From CAINOH01 sp041663565 (GTDB lineage Archaea; Micrarchaeota; Micrarchaeia; Norongarragalinales; CAINOH01): DNA of 58,863 nucleotides. The stretch is taken from the NCBI GenBank assembly GCA_041663565.1, contig JBAYMJ010000007.1:1-58863 (forward strand), in the 5' to 3' direction. A model generated the notes under the pieces. It saw only the letters and a program-made list of their open reading frames with translations. It made no database searches and had not been told where the DNA came from. The translations under genes were made by a program, and so were the position numbers. This document shows positions 15,068 to 24,420 of this stretch, in pieces. Positions within the stretch are counted from its first letter, which is position 1. Every line of letters begins with the position of its first letter.

Positions 15068-15232
15068 CTAGACGGACATGGCTATGCTTGCAAGCGTCAT
15101 CACGCCCCGCACAACCATCACGGTGGCAACTATGTCCGCGTAGCCGCCCGGTATCGAGCCCGATGCAACCAGGAGGATGAGCCCGAAAACGATGTCGGTG
15201 CCGCCGTAATAGATTCGACTTATGAAGCCCAT
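15068..15232 (-). CDS. Tiny membrane protein, paralog 1 of a tandem pair
   Basis: This 54-aa protein starts MGFISRIYYGGTDIVFGLIL and has two predicted membrane helices (DIVFGLILLVASGSI and YADIVATVMVVRGVMTLASI) joined by a PGGY turn. A longer reading to 15316 adds Cys-rich sequence without similarity to the paralog, so ATG at 15232 is used. The YGG-T/G-DIVFGL signature is shared with the downstream 52-aa gene. The pair forms its own minus-strand operon facing away from the Na/Ca-exchanger-like gene. Function unknown. Confidence 0.7.
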   Translation of the reverse strand: MGFISRIYYGGTDIVFGLILLVASGSIPGGYADIVATVMVVRGVMTLASIAMSV

Positions 15233-15389
15233 TTTGTAAGACCGATTTAGGACCTTGGGACAGGAACGGCAGCACGTTGCAAAAGCCGCGCACCCGCCCG
15301 GACTGCCATGCGCCAAGGGACTAAAAAAAACGATAAACAGTTATTTGGATGCGGCATAATAAAACAGACGCAGACCGACAGGTGACGAA

Positions 15390-16343
15390 ATGGGTTTTGA
15401 GAGTGCAATACTGCTTGCAGTAAGCTTTGTAGTGCTGGTCAAGAGCTCGGAAGCGTGCGTCCGCAACCTCGCAGCGCTTGCCAGGTACCTTTGCCTTTCC
15501 GAGTTCGCAATAAGCTTCATAGTCGTAGGCATAGCGTCGGTGCTGCCGGAGCTTTCGGTTGCGACTGTCGCCGCTGCCGAGGGGAGCCCGGACATGGCGA
15601 TTGCCGTGCTTTTCGGCTCCAACGTTGCGGACTTCACGCTCATACTCGGATTGGTGGCGGTTTATGCGCGCGGGCTGAAGGTGGAGTCCAAGGTAAGGCA
15701 CGGCGCGAAAACGCTCCTGATGCTCCTTGCGCTGCCGGTCGTGCTCCTGCTTTTGGGAAACGGGCTGTCCAAGTTGGATGGGGTAATCCTCATCGTCGCG
15801 TACTTCTATTACCTGCACAAGATAATCGGCAGGCACAACGGGCTTTCGAACGCGCTTTGCAACATATCGAACAACAAGCGCGACTTTGCAAAGCACGTGA
15901 CTATTGGCGCGGTTGCCATGGTGGCCCTGTTCATCTCAGCGGGCGCCGCCTCGGACTCGGCAATCAAGATTGCGACTGAAATCGGGCTTCCAAGCGTGCT
16001 CATGGGCCTGCTTATCGCCCTTGGCACCTGCGCGCCCGAGTTCACGCTTGCGGTGCAGGCGGTCCGCAAGGGGCATTCGGAGATGGGCGCTGGCGACATC
16101 GTCGGCAACGTCTCAACCGACGCTACGCTCAGCCTGGGGATAGTCGCGCTGATTTCGCCGGTCGCGCCCGCGTTCGAGGCGGTTGCCCTGAGCGGTTTCA
16201 CCATGGTCGCTGCAGGCGCGCTTGCGGTCCACTTCATGCAGAGCGGCAGGAAAATCAGCCTCAACGAGGGCCTGATACTCGTGTTTACGTACATCGCGTT
16301 CATAGCGCTGGAGTTCGGGACGCAGGCAAGAATCATCGCATAG
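15390..16343 (+). CDS. Sodium/calcium exchanger family (CaCA) transporter
   Basis: This 317-aa integral membrane protein of about ten helices is a cation:calcium antiporter homologue. Both internal alpha-repeats are visible: GIASVLPELSVATVAAAEGS with AVLFGSNVADFT near the N terminus, and GTCAPEFTLAVQAVRKGHSE with AGDIVGNVSTDATL in the second half. Each carries the acidic residue (PEL/PEF) that binds cation. An AGGTGA Shine-Dalgarno precedes ATG 15390, and a TATA-like GCATAATAAAAC lies about 35 nt upstream. The CPA-type antiporter follows 66 bp downstream in the same direction. Confidence 0.88.
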   Translation: MGFESAILLAVSFVVLVKSSEACVRNLAALARYLCLSEFAISFIVVGIASVLPELSVATVAAAEGSPDMAIAVLFGSNVADFTLILGLVAVYARGLKVESKVRHGAKTLLMLLALPVVLLLLGNGLSKLDGVILIVAYFYYLHKIIGRHNGLSNALCNISNNKRDFAKHVTIGAVAMVALFISAGAASDSAIKIATEIGLPSVLMGLLIALGTCAPEFTLAVQAVRKGHSEMGAGDIVGNVSTDATLSLGIVALISPVAPAFEAVALSGFTMVAAGALAVHFMQSGRKISLNEGLILVFTYIAFIALEFGTQARIIA

Positions 16344-16409
16344 ACCCCCGGACGCGCAACCTGCGCATTGAGCAATATTCTTAAGCCTGCACAAGAAAGA
16401 GAGATTGAA

Positions 16410-17639
16410 ATGATTGAGCTGATATTTCTCATCGGAGTGCTGCTTATATTCGGCTTTGCAGCCACGCTGTTCTTCGAGCGCACCGGAATCTCCGAGATAC
16501 TCATCCTGATGGCCGCAGGCATAATGCTGGGCCCCATCTTCGGAGTAATCGACGTGTCAGCGGGGAGCGTGCTTGCCGGAGCGGCCGGGTTCATGACCGT
16601 GCTTGCGCTCATACTCATGCTTTTTGACGGCGGCCTGACCTTCGAGATTGCAAGCATGGTGCGCGCATTGCCCCTTGCCTTCGGGTTTACGATACTTTCC
16701 TTTACCATATGCACAGTGGCCATCGCTGCTGCTGCAAACCTGCTGTTCAACATTGGCTGGCTTCCCGGACTGCTTCTGGGAGTGGCGTTGGCCGGAACGT
16801 CGTCTTCGAACGTGCTTTCCATGCTTGGCAGGCTGGGCGCATCCAGCCAGACCAAGGCGATGCTTGCGATTGAATCTACAGTTACGGACGCATTCACGCT
16901 CATAATCGGCCTCACCATAATCGACCTGATGATAGGCAATGCGGACATCTCGGCTGCGCCTGCAAAGCTGATGAACTCGCTTTCCGCCGCGCTGTTCATA
17001 GGAATAATCCTCGCTGCGCTGTGGGTGGTCATCCTGCGCAGGCTTACCGAGAGCAAGTACTCCTACATGCTCACGCTTGCCACGGTGTTTTTGGCCTACG
17101 CGCTTTCCGAGTTCTTCGGAGGCAACGGCGTGATAGCGGTGTTCGTGTTCGGCCTGGTGCTTGGAAACTCCGGAACGCTCGCAGCGCTTCTCAAGCTCAA
17201 CAAGAAGGAGTATGAGGTCGACCCGGAAATTCGGCGGATGCAGGAGGAAATATCGTTCTTCGTGCGCACGTTCTTCTTCGTCTACCTCGGCCTTCTGATG
17301 ACCAGCTCGACGTTCAAGCTCGAGGCAATACTGCTTTCAGTTGCAATAGTATTCGTGACCACCATTGCAAGGTGGCTTGCGGTCAAGCCGTTCGCCTCGC
17401 AAATACCTGCAAGCGAGCGCAACCTCATCGTGTTCCTGACTCCGAAGGGCCTTGCCGCAGCGGTGCTTGTGACCATCCCAGCAGCCAACGGGATAGTCAT
17501 ACCCTACTTTGCCGAGACGATAATGATTACGATACTGCTCACCAACATCATCGCGACCGTAGCGATGTTTGCAAACAACAGGGGAATGCCGGCCTACGTC
17601 GCAAACGGGAAGAAGCCGCGGATAATCAGGACTAAGTAA
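16410..17639 (+). CDS. Cation:proton antiporter (CPA family, Kef/NhaP-like)
   Basis: This 409-aa membrane protein of about twelve helices belongs to the monovalent cation:proton antiporters. FERTGISEILILMAAGIMLGP, LILMLFDGGLTFE and the unwound-helix region ALAGTSSSNVLSM then IESTVTDAFTLIIGLT match the family; the last contains the acidic TD pair expected at the ion site. No RCK/TrkA-N regulatory domain follows. ATG at 16410 has AAGAGAG upstream. With the CaCA exchanger it forms a two-gene ion-homeostasis unit. Confidence 0.87.
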   Translation: MIELIFLIGVLLIFGFAATLFFERTGISEILILMAAGIMLGPIFGVIDVSAGSVLAGAAGFMTVLALILMLFDGGLTFEIASMVRALPLAFGFTILSFTICTVAIAAAANLLFNIGWLPGLLLGVALAGTSSSNVLSMLGRLGASSQTKAMLAIESTVTDAFTLIIGLTIIDLMIGNADISAAPAKLMNSLSAALFIGIILAALWVVILRRLTESKYSYMLTLATVFLAYALSEFFGGNGVIAVFVFGLVLGNSGTLAALLKLNKKEYEVDPEIRRMQEEISFFVRTFFFVYLGLLMTSSTFKLEAILLSVAIVFVTTIARWLAVKPFASQIPASERNLIVFLTPKGLAAAVLVTIPAANGIVIPYFAETIMITILLTNIIATVAMFANNRGMPAYVANGKKPRIIRTK

Positions 17640-17655
17640 GGAAAAAGTAACGGAC

Positions 17656-17694
17656 CGAGGAAAACGAAAAAAAGAATTGAAAAAAGGAACTGGC
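17656..17694 (-). terminator. T-rich terminator of alaS
   Basis: On the minus strand just after the alaS stop there are several T runs (TTTTTTC, CTTTTTTTC, CGTTTTCC) within about 40 nt, the usual archaeal intrinsic termination signal without a needed hairpin. Confidence 0.5.
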
Positions 17695-17702
17695 GGCACT
17701 AA

Positions 17703-20402
17703 TCAGGCGCGGACCTTTCCACGCGCGAACTTCTCGTTCCCGCCGCCCACTCCGCGCTCCTTGAGAAGGTCAATCGCCTTCCTTCCGCTCTCTGCATCAG
17801 CTGCGCAGACTAAGTAGCCTTCCTTGTTTGAAAGTGCAACTGCCCAGCCCCTGTTTCCTGCGATTGCGACCGCAATCTTCTCAAGGACCTTGGCATCATA
17901 GTCCAAGTCCTTCGCCTCGACAAAGCGGAAGACCTCTCCGCCTGCCGGAGCCTTCTTTTGAGCAGCAATCATGAGCGACACGCCTTCGGAGTAGGCGAAG
18001 CGGTCAATGAGCGTGTCAAGCGACTTCCCGCGCGCCTTCCACTCGTCGAAGAGCTTGGCTGCGGCAGCGGGAATCGCCTCGTTGCTGGTTGCCGAGAACA
18101 CCTTGTTGGCCTCGGAAAGGATTTTCTCCAGGCCCTCGACGTACTCAAGCGCACGCTGTCCTGCCTTGTAGTGCAGCCGGACGACTCCGTCCTGGATTTG
18201 CTCCGCTTTCGTAATCTTGATTAGCCCAAGCTGTGCGGTGTTCGAGAGGTGAGTCCCGCCGCAGGCCTCGTAGTCCAGGCCCTCTGCTGCCACGACGCGG
18301 ATGGTTTTTCCGATTGCGCCGCCTCCCTGGTATAGACGGAAGCCGTGCTTTTCCTCGGCCTGTCCGCGGTCAAGGAACTCACAGGTGACCGGGATTGCCT
18401 GCCTGACTGCCTCGTTTGCGTATTTTTCTATGAGAGCAAGCTGCTCGGCATCGGGCTTTTCGTAGTGGGTGATGTCCACGTGCGCGCCTTCCTCGTTCTT
18501 GAAGCTTCCCGACTGCCAGATGTGCTTTCCAAGCGCCTTGCGGCTGGATGCAATTATGACGTGGGTTGCAGTGTGATGCGCTGAAATCTCATTGCGGCGC
18601 TTGCGGTCAAGCTTCACCGTGACAAGCTGGCCGGACGAGAACTTTGAGGCGTCGGCCTTGTTTGCAAGGATGTGCAGCACAACTCCGAACAGCTTCTGGC
18701 TGTCAGCGACCTTGGCCTCGACTGCACCGGCAACGATTGAGCCGCGGTCCGCGGACTGGCCTCCGCCTTCGGGGTAGATGATGGTGCGGTCAAGCACGAT
18801 TATGCCCTTCGCGGGGTCGATTGCAACGACCTTTGCGGTGATTTCGTTGCGCTCGGGGTTCTCGTAATAGGAAAGCTCGGTCTTTGCGAGGCCGGAGACG
18901 TCCAGGGTGGTGAGGTCCTTCTTTGACGCGTGAGCTTCCATCTGGTGCCTGCTGGTCACGGCCTTGTAGAAGTCAGCCGGGATGCTCACTTCGGCGTTCT
19001 TCTCAGCAGCCGCCTTCTCCAAAAGCTCGGGAGTGATTCCCTGGCTCTCGTATAGGTTGAGCATCTTCTCAGTTGTGATGGGCTTGCCGGCTGAAACTAT
19101 GTCCTGGCTTGCCTTCCAAGCCTTGGCCTTGGAGTCGCCGAACTTGCGGCGCTCCACCTCGAGGATTTCGTGGATTTCGTCAAGGTTCTCCGAAAGCTCG
19201 GGAAACAGCGGCTTGAGGTCTTCCGCGTGCATCTCGCACACGTCGATGAGGTCGAAGTCGAAGCTGTAGTCGGAGATGAACGAGAGTGCGCGCCTCAAGA
19301 TGACTCGCAGGTTGTAGCCGCCTGCGGTGTTTGACGGTATTGCGCCGTCCGAGAGCGCGAACAGGAGCGTGCGCGAGTGGTCTGCTATTGCGTAGATTCC
19401 CTGCATCGGAAGAATCGACTTTTCAAGGTCCTTGACCGTAGTGCCGAGCATCCTTGCGATGCGCTCCTTTTCGGCACCCATATTGAGCATGGTTTCCACG
19501 TCAAGGGTGGAGGAGAGCGAGGCGTACTTTTCAAAAAGCGCGGAGTCCATGTTCAGCCCGGCCTTCTGCTTCATGAAGTCGATTTCCCTCGGAAATACCG
19601 AATCGTATGCCGTGAGCGTGCCGTTGTAGAACCACAGGAGCCGCTCGAACCCCCAGCCAACGTCGATGACCTTGCTTGGAAGGTCTACGACTTTGTTGTC
19701 AAAGTAGGTGTATTCGGTAAAGACGCTGTTTACAAGCTCCGCGCCGTGCGAGAACGACTCTATGCAGGGGCCAAGAGTTGAAAGGTCGGGCATTGCCCAC
19801 AGGTCCTCGCCATATACTATCTCTTCTTTGGGGATTTCGAGGCACTGGGTGAGGTAATCGTAATTGTACTGGATGCACTGGTCCTTCCAGTAGGCGCGCT
19901 TGTCGTTCGGGTAGTCGAATGAGTGCTGTCCGGCCATCATGAACGAGGAGAAGTGCCTGCCGGTGACCCCTATGTTTGCAATGTCCGGGAAGCGCAGGCA
20001 TACTTGGGGGACCACGAGCGGGTTTGCGGGGTACTCGAAGGTCATCCTTCCTGCCTCGAGGCGCTGGAAGTCCACTATTGAAGCTATGTTGAAGTACAGG
20101 TCATCTCGCCACCTACAGATTACCGGGTAGCGCGGCACGATTTCGTGGCCATTCTTCTTCCAGAAGTCGGCGAACTTGTTCCAGAAGTTGACGTACGTCT
20201 CTTTCCGAGGGTTCTTGCGGAAGAACGAGTAGGGCTCGTGGGACGAGTCCCCGCAGTCCTCCTTGTCGATGCTCCAGTAGCCCTTGCCGCACTTGGGGCA
20301 CACGCGGCGCTGGAAGCCCTCCTGCTCAAAGAGCGGGACTTGGTAGTATTTCTTGTAGTCCTGGGCGAACTGCTTCTTGAGGTCTTCCTTGGTGACTGCC
20401 AT
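17703..20402 (-). CDS. alaS: Alanyl-tRNA synthetase (archaeal type)
   Basis: This 899-aa enzyme charges tRNA-Ala. The archaeal-type N-terminal extension with a Zn-type CPKCGKGYWSIDKEDCGD segment precedes the class II core (FWKKNGHEIVPRYPVICRWRDDLYF; GRHFSSFMMAGQHSF). The editing domain carries HHTATH (first two His ligands) and DYEACGGTHLSNT (Cys and His). The C-terminal domain ends GVGGGNEKFARGKVRA, the GG-rich close of AlaRS. The length fits archaeal AlaRS. It is monocistronic on the minus strand. The nearby YbaK-like gene may supply extra trans-editing. Confidence 0.95.
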   Translation of the reverse strand: MAVTKEDLKKQFAQDYKKYYQVPLFEQEGFQRRVCPKCGKGYWSIDKEDCGDSSHEPYSFFRKNPRKETYVNFWNKFADFWKKNGHEIVPRYPVICRWRDDLYFNIASIVDFQRLEAGRMTFEYPANPLVVPQVCLRFPDIANIGVTGRHFSSFMMAGQHSFDYPNDKRAYWKDQCIQYNYDYLTQCLEIPKEEIVYGEDLWAMPDLSTLGPCIESFSHGAELVNSVFTEYTYFDNKVVDLPSKVIDVGWGFERLLWFYNGTLTAYDSVFPREIDFMKQKAGLNMDSALFEKYASLSSTLDVETMLNMGAEKERIARMLGTTVKDLEKSILPMQGIYAIADHSRTLLFALSDGAIPSNTAGGYNLRVILRRALSFISDYSFDFDLIDVCEMHAEDLKPLFPELSENLDEIHEILEVERRKFGDSKAKAWKASQDIVSAGKPITTEKMLNLYESQGITPELLEKAAAEKNAEVSIPADFYKAVTSRHQMEAHASKKDLTTLDVSGLAKTELSYYENPERNEITAKVVAIDPAKGIIVLDRTIIYPEGGGQSADRGSIVAGAVEAKVADSQKLFGVVLHILANKADASKFSSGQLVTVKLDRKRRNEISAHHTATHVIIASSRKALGKHIWQSGSFKNEEGAHVDITHYEKPDAEQLALIEKYANEAVRQAIPVTCEFLDRGQAEEKHGFRLYQGGGAIGKTIRVVAAEGLDYEACGGTHLSNTAQLGLIKITKAEQIQDGVVRLHYKAGQRALEYVEGLEKILSEANKVFSATSNEAIPAAAAKLFDEWKARGKSLDTLIDRFAYSEGVSLMIAAQKKAPAGGEVFRFVEAKDLDYDAKVLEKIAVAIAGNRGWAVALSNKEGYLVCAADAESGRKAIDLLKERGVGGGNEKFARGKVRA

Positions 20403-20543
20403 CCTAATCTAACCTTGAAACTCGGCAACGCTTGAAATGCCTGAAAACTATACTAAGGAATTGAGCTGCCAAGGCTAAAAAATGCGTAGATATACCATTG
20501 AATCCGTAGACCGCGGACAAAACCGCATTGGGAACGAGGACAG

Positions 20544-21401
20544 ATGGAAAAACCGCCGAAACCACCGCTGCTGCAGGAAACCATCGGGAGAATACACGCG
20601 CTGGCAAGGGAAGGCAAGTCGCCCAAGAAAATAAGGGCGTTGACAGGCGTAGGAATAACGGAAATACGCAGACACACGCGGGACATCGAGTTTGGCTCAG
20701 AAAACGTCGGGCCACAAGACGTTCAAAATTCAGGAAGCAATGATTCCGGGGCGCCGCTAGAAGAAACACCTACAAAAAATGCCGTGCCAGGCCTCGGGCC
20801 AGCAAGACACGGCAACGTCCAAGTTCCTGAAAAACAATACGTCCCCCTAGCGCAAAGGAAAACAGTGCCGGTGAGGTTCTTTTTGGAGGCACTGGACATC
20901 ATAAACAAACCCGTCGAAAGGATACCTAACCCTGCCGGAGGATACCAATGGCCAAAGCCTGCTGAACCTAAACGGAAGGGAAGGCCATCGCTTCCGGAAA
21001 GCGCCTTGGCCGCCGGGAAACGGTACGTTCCGCCAGCCAGAAGGGAAACCCAAGAGCACGAGCAAATAATGAAAGAGCACGACCTGCCCACGCTCAAGAA
21101 AGTCTATTTCGACCTGATGGACTGGAAGGCGCCCGAAAGGGTCTCGGAGGAGACGAAAATCCCCCTGAAAAGAATAGTGCAGATAATCTTCAACCGCAAG
21201 ACGCAGAGAACCGTGTTCGCAAATTACAACAAGGATATCCAGAAAAAGTACGCGATGCCGAACGAAGAGCTTGGCCTTCCGAAGGAACCGGACATAATCG
21301 CGCAGAACAAGGCCCTGCTATATGTGGTGGCAGCAAGGAAGAACATTAATGATAACCCGAAATACTGGGAAAAGAACGAACGCAGGCGGCCGTTGGCATA
21401 G
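20544..21401 (+). CDS. Unrecognised basic protein with two HTH-like segments
   Basis: This 285-aa protein matches no family I know. Residues 10-45 (ETIGRIHALAREGKSPKKIR then ALTGVGITEIRRHTRDI) look like a resolvase/sigma-type helix-turn-helix. A Pro/Gly/Ser-rich linker of about 100 residues follows, containing two QYVPLAQRK / RYVPPARRE-like repeats. A second HTH-like unit (LPTLKKVYFDLMDWKAPERV and SEETKIPLKRIVQIIFNRKT) lies near 185-225. The tail is charged. It is likely a nucleic-acid-binding protein. It is the only plus-strand gene between alaS and ybaK. Confidence 0.6.
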   Translation: MEKPPKPPLLQETIGRIHALAREGKSPKKIRALTGVGITEIRRHTRDIEFGSENVGPQDVQNSGSNDSGAPLEETPTKNAVPGLGPARHGNVQVPEKQYVPLAQRKTVPVRFFLEALDIINKPVERIPNPAGGYQWPKPAEPKRKGRPSLPESALAAGKRYVPPARRETQEHEQIMKEHDLPTLKKVYFDLMDWKAPERVSEETKIPLKRIVQIIFNRKTQRTVFANYNKDIQKKYAMPNEELGLPKEPDIIAQNKALLYVVAARKNINDNPKYWEKNERRRPLA

Positions 21402-21410
21402 CCGAAAAAA

Positions 21411-21914
21411 TCAGGCGGACAGGTCGAAGAACGCCGCACCATACGCCTCGAACGCTTTCTTGAGGTCTGGCGCCTTCATCCGGATTGCAACCGTGTTCTG
21501 GCCAGCTGCAAATTCCAAGACCTTGGACTCGTCTGCAAAAAGCTGTTTGTCCGCAAGCACTGAAATCTTGGGCGTGTGGCCGAATGGCGGCACGCCTCCT
21601 GGCGCGCACCCGGTAAGGGATTCGATTTTGTCAAGGGCGCATAATTTTGTTTCGTCCGCCTGCAATATCGCTTTCAATTTCTTCAAGTCAAGTTTCCTGT
21701 CGGCGCGTATTGCGGCGCAGACTATGAACGTCTTGTCCTTTCGCCTAAACTCCACCACCAACGACTTGATGCCATCGGAAAGCGCAAGATTGCGCACCCT
21801 TGCCGCGTCCTGAGCCGAGAGCACGGGCTCGTGCAGGATTTTTTCATAAGGGATTGAGTGCGAGTCCAGAAGGGAAATGATGTTTTCGGTTTCCTTTTGC
21901 GACAAATCGGGCAC
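21411..21914 (-). CDS. YbaK/ProX-type aminoacyl-tRNA deacylase
   Basis: This 167-aa protein has the YbaK/aa-tRNA editing fold: HEPVLSAQDAARVRNLALSDGIKSLVV, then FIVCAAIRADRKLDLKKLKAIL and the conserved loop TGCAPGGVPPFGH, which holds the substrate pocket. Family members hydrolyse misacylated tRNAs (Cys-tRNA-Pro, Ala-tRNA-Pro and relatives) in trans. Start is GTG at 21914. The length is typical. It lies between the translation genes alaS and rps6e, in line with a quality-control role; the exact tRNA substrate is unknown. Confidence 0.85.
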   Translation of the reverse strand: MPDLSQKETENIISLLDSHSIPYEKILHEPVLSAQDAARVRNLALSDGIKSLVVEFRRKDKTFIVCAAIRADRKLDLKKLKAILQADETKLCALDKIESLTGCAPGGVPPFGHTPKISVLADKQLFADESKVLEFAAGQNTVAIRMKAPDLKKAFEAYGAAFFDLSA

Positions 21915-21921
21915 CCAACAA

Positions 21922-21976
21922 ATAGAGATTGAAAAAATAAGAAAAATGAAAATAAAAAACGAAAAGAAAAAATGAA
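21922..21976 (-). terminator. T-rich terminator after rps6e
   Basis: On the minus strand downstream of the rps6e stop lies a long pyrimidine tract with repeated T runs (CATTTTTTCTTTTCG, TTTTTTATTTTC, TTATTTTTTC). This is a strong candidate archaeal terminator; part of it must also serve as the promoter region of the ybaK-like gene. Confidence 0.55.
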
Positions 21977-21999
21977 AGACAGAAGACCGGAATTAACCC

Positions 22000-22452
22000 C
22001 TACTTCTTGCCCTTTCCTTTGGCCGACTTTGCCGCAGCCTTCTTTTCCTCTTTCTTCTTCTTGCGGTCCTCTGCCGATGCAGGGACGAAGCCGCTGTCGC
22101 CAAGGCTCTTTGCGCCTTCCTTGGTAATCTTCGCGTTGACCTGCGCGATTGTCTCTGAAATCGTGTTTCCTACGACGTTGCGCTTCTCGCGCGAGCCCTT
22201 GGTGACCTTGCGGATGCCGGTTCCGCCCGAGAGGAACGCCAAAATCTTGTGCACTCCGACGATGTCTTTTCGCATCGGGAAGCCCGCCTTGTCGGTTCCG
22301 CCGGTAATGGTGAGCTCGTAGCCTTCAAGCCCGATAATGGAGCCCTCAAGCTTGTCGCCTATCTTCTTTCCAAGTAGCTGGCCTTCCTTACCGGCCTCTA
22401 CTTCCTTTTGGAACACGAACTTGGACTTCGGGTCGCCGAATACTATCTTCAT
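22000..22452 (-). CDS. rps6e: Ribosomal protein S6e
   Basis: This 150-aa protein is the archaeal/eukaryotic small-subunit protein eS6. The N-terminal beta barrel includes MKIVFGDPKS, then LLGKKIGDKLEGSIIGLEGY and TGGTDKAGFPMRKDI; the GTGIRKVTKGSREKRNVVGN block is the family signature, followed by SETIAQVNAKI and a Lys-rich C-terminal tail. It heads or follows the infB-ndk group as is common in archaea. The gap to infB is 118 nt, so it may have its own promoter. Confidence 0.95.
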   Translation of the reverse strand: MKIVFGDPKSKFVFQKEVEAGKEGQLLGKKIGDKLEGSIIGLEGYELTITGGTDKAGFPMRKDIVGVHKILAFLSGGTGIRKVTKGSREKRNVVGNTISETIAQVNAKITKEGAKSLGDSGFVPASAEDRKKKKEEKKAAAKSAKGKGKK

Positions 22453-22570
22453 TGAATACCTACACCCCTAATTGTGACTGTAATTTCTAAGCTCTAAATT
22501 GCTAAAAATCAGCGTAGTAATAGTCCATTTTAAGGCTATTAATTGTTTCGGGAAGGCCGGGATTGCGTGC

Positions 22571-24364
22571 CTATCTTGAATCCTGGCCCAGCGCCTTCAA
22601 GGCCTTAATCTGCGCAAGGACCTCTCGCTCGTCCTCGCTCAAAGCCTGCTTGTACTTTCCTTCCAGCGTGGCCATGTCGTCAGCAGGAGGGTTGGTGAAA
22701 AGCTTCATCTTTTCCTTGATTTGCCTGCCATAATAGACTCCGGCTATGCTGATTGCGACCTGCTCGCCCTTCTTTGCGGACTCTACGGGCTCCTTGTCCT
22801 TCTGGATTCCCCGCACAGCGCCTATGACTATTCCCTGCTCGTTCATCAGGGGAGCGTCCTTCTTCAGCAGCCCTGACTCGACCTCGACTCCGAATACCGC
22901 CGGGTTGGATTCCCTGAAGCAGCATCCGGGCATCAGGAAGATGCGTGCGGGCATCACCAGGCTTGCGAAGGCCTCGCGCTTTGCAGCGGCCTTCTTCTCC
23001 TCGATCCAGCGCCAATAGTCATCCACGATGGTGTAGATGATGCCGCTTGAGAATATCTTGACGTCCTCGGAGTTCGCAAGCGCAAGCACGTCGGCGTCCT
23101 GCTGCACGTTGAACGCGAATATGGCCCCAAAGTCGGGGTTCTTGGCCTTGACGCTCGCGGCTTCGAGTATTTCCTTCTTGGAAACCGGGCCTATGCCTGT
23201 TGAGCGGACCGTGATTTTTTCTCCTGCAAGCAGCTTCTCAATCGCTTCCAGGCTTCCGAACGCGTCGGCCTTGATTATGATGCCGTCGTTCTGTGTCGCC
23301 GTGACTAGCTCCTTGATTTCGGACTCGATTGCAGCTTTTGCGGCAGCGACCTTTGAGTCGTGCTCCGGGTCAGCTGGGTTGATTATGGTAATCGACGAGC
23401 CTGCGACAGCGATGTCAGCGCCTTCGCAGGCAATCTTTAACCCGACCGCGGCTGACGCGGTCGGAATGGAAGAAAACTTTTCCTTGGGGTCGCGCATCTC
23501 GTCCAAAGGCTTTGGCTTGAGTATCGCCTTGACCTTGCTCTGTATCGCGCCTTCCGCGCTTGCAAAAACAAGGGTGTCGCCTTCGGAAATCGTGCCGTCG
23601 AAAAGGATTGCATCAAGCGTCTTTCCCAGGCCGCGCTCCTCGCGAACTTCGAGGATGTTGGCCTTGCCTCCTGCGCCCTCGATTATGGTGAGCCGCTTTT
23701 CGAGGAACTTCTGTGCAAGACCGGAAACATAGAGAAGCAGTTCGGGTATTCCCTCGCGCGTCTTTGCGCTAACGGGAATCAGGAGGACCTGCTTCGTGAA
23801 GTCGCCTACGCGGTCGAACCGCTCGGCCGAGATGTTGTGCGAGTAGAGCTGGCCGACTATCTCATACAGGCGTTGGTCGAGGAGTGCCTTGGTGCGCTCC
23901 TGCTGGACTTTCTCGGTTTCGGTAAACGAGGCTCCGGGTTGGGCGTTCCAGCCCGAAATGGCGTCCATCTTGTTGAGGGCAACTACGAAGGGCGTCTTGT
24001 ACTCCCTAAGGATGTCAAGTGCTTCCTCGGTCTGGCGCTCCACGCCCTTGGTGACGTCTATTACGAGTATTGCGATGTCTGCGATGCTCCCGCCGCGCCT
24101 GCGCAGGTTTGTGAACGCCTCGTGGCCCGGGGTGTCAACCGTGAGTATTCCGGGAATCGTGAAGTTTATAGGGAGCCGCGAGAGCACGGGCTTGCACACG
24201 TCCTTTATCACGCTGATGGGGATTTCGGACGCGCCGATGCTTTGCGTGATTGCGCCCGCTTCCCTGCTCTGCACCTTGGTGTGCCTGATTGCGTCGAGCA
24301 GGCTGGTCTTGCCGTGGTCAACGTGGCCAAGCACGCACACGATGGGCTGCCGGAGAGCTGGCAT
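22571..24364 (-). CDS. infB: Translation initiation factor aIF5B (IF-2 family GTPase)
   Basis: This 597-aa GTPase promotes subunit joining and initiator tRNA positioning. G1 is GHVDHGKT at 13-20, G2 lies in the REAGAITQSIG region, G3 is DTPGHEAF and G4 is NKMD. Domain II (KANILEVREERGLGKTLDAI), domain III and the C-terminal domain IV beta barrel (MLPGCCFRESNPAVFGVEV) follow in order. It lacks the long N-terminal extension of eukaryotic eIF5B and contains no intein, as in many archaea. It sits 56 nt downstream of ndk on the minus strand. Confidence 0.95.
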   Translation of the reverse strand: MPALRQPIVCVLGHVDHGKTSLLDAIRHTKVQSREAGAITQSIGASEIPISVIKDVCKPVLSRLPINFTIPGILTVDTPGHEAFTNLRRRGGSIADIAILVIDVTKGVERQTEEALDILREYKTPFVVALNKMDAISGWNAQPGASFTETEKVQQERTKALLDQRLYEIVGQLYSHNISAERFDRVGDFTKQVLLIPVSAKTREGIPELLLYVSGLAQKFLEKRLTIIEGAGGKANILEVREERGLGKTLDAILFDGTISEGDTLVFASAEGAIQSKVKAILKPKPLDEMRDPKEKFSSIPTASAAVGLKIACEGADIAVAGSSITIINPADPEHDSKVAAAKAAIESEIKELVTATQNDGIIIKADAFGSLEAIEKLLAGEKITVRSTGIGPVSKKEILEAASVKAKNPDFGAIFAFNVQQDADVLALANSEDVKIFSSGIIYTIVDDYWRWIEEKKAAAKREAFASLVMPARIFLMPGCCFRESNPAVFGVEVESGLLKKDAPLMNEQGIVIGAVRGIQKDKEPVESAKKGEQVAISIAGVYYGRQIKEKMKLFTNPPADDMATLEGKYKQALSEDEREVLAQIKALKALGQDSR

Positions 24365-24420
24365 AAGTCATCACGAAAAAAGCATTGGGATTGCATTCAC
24401 GGTTACACGTCGATTCCGAC

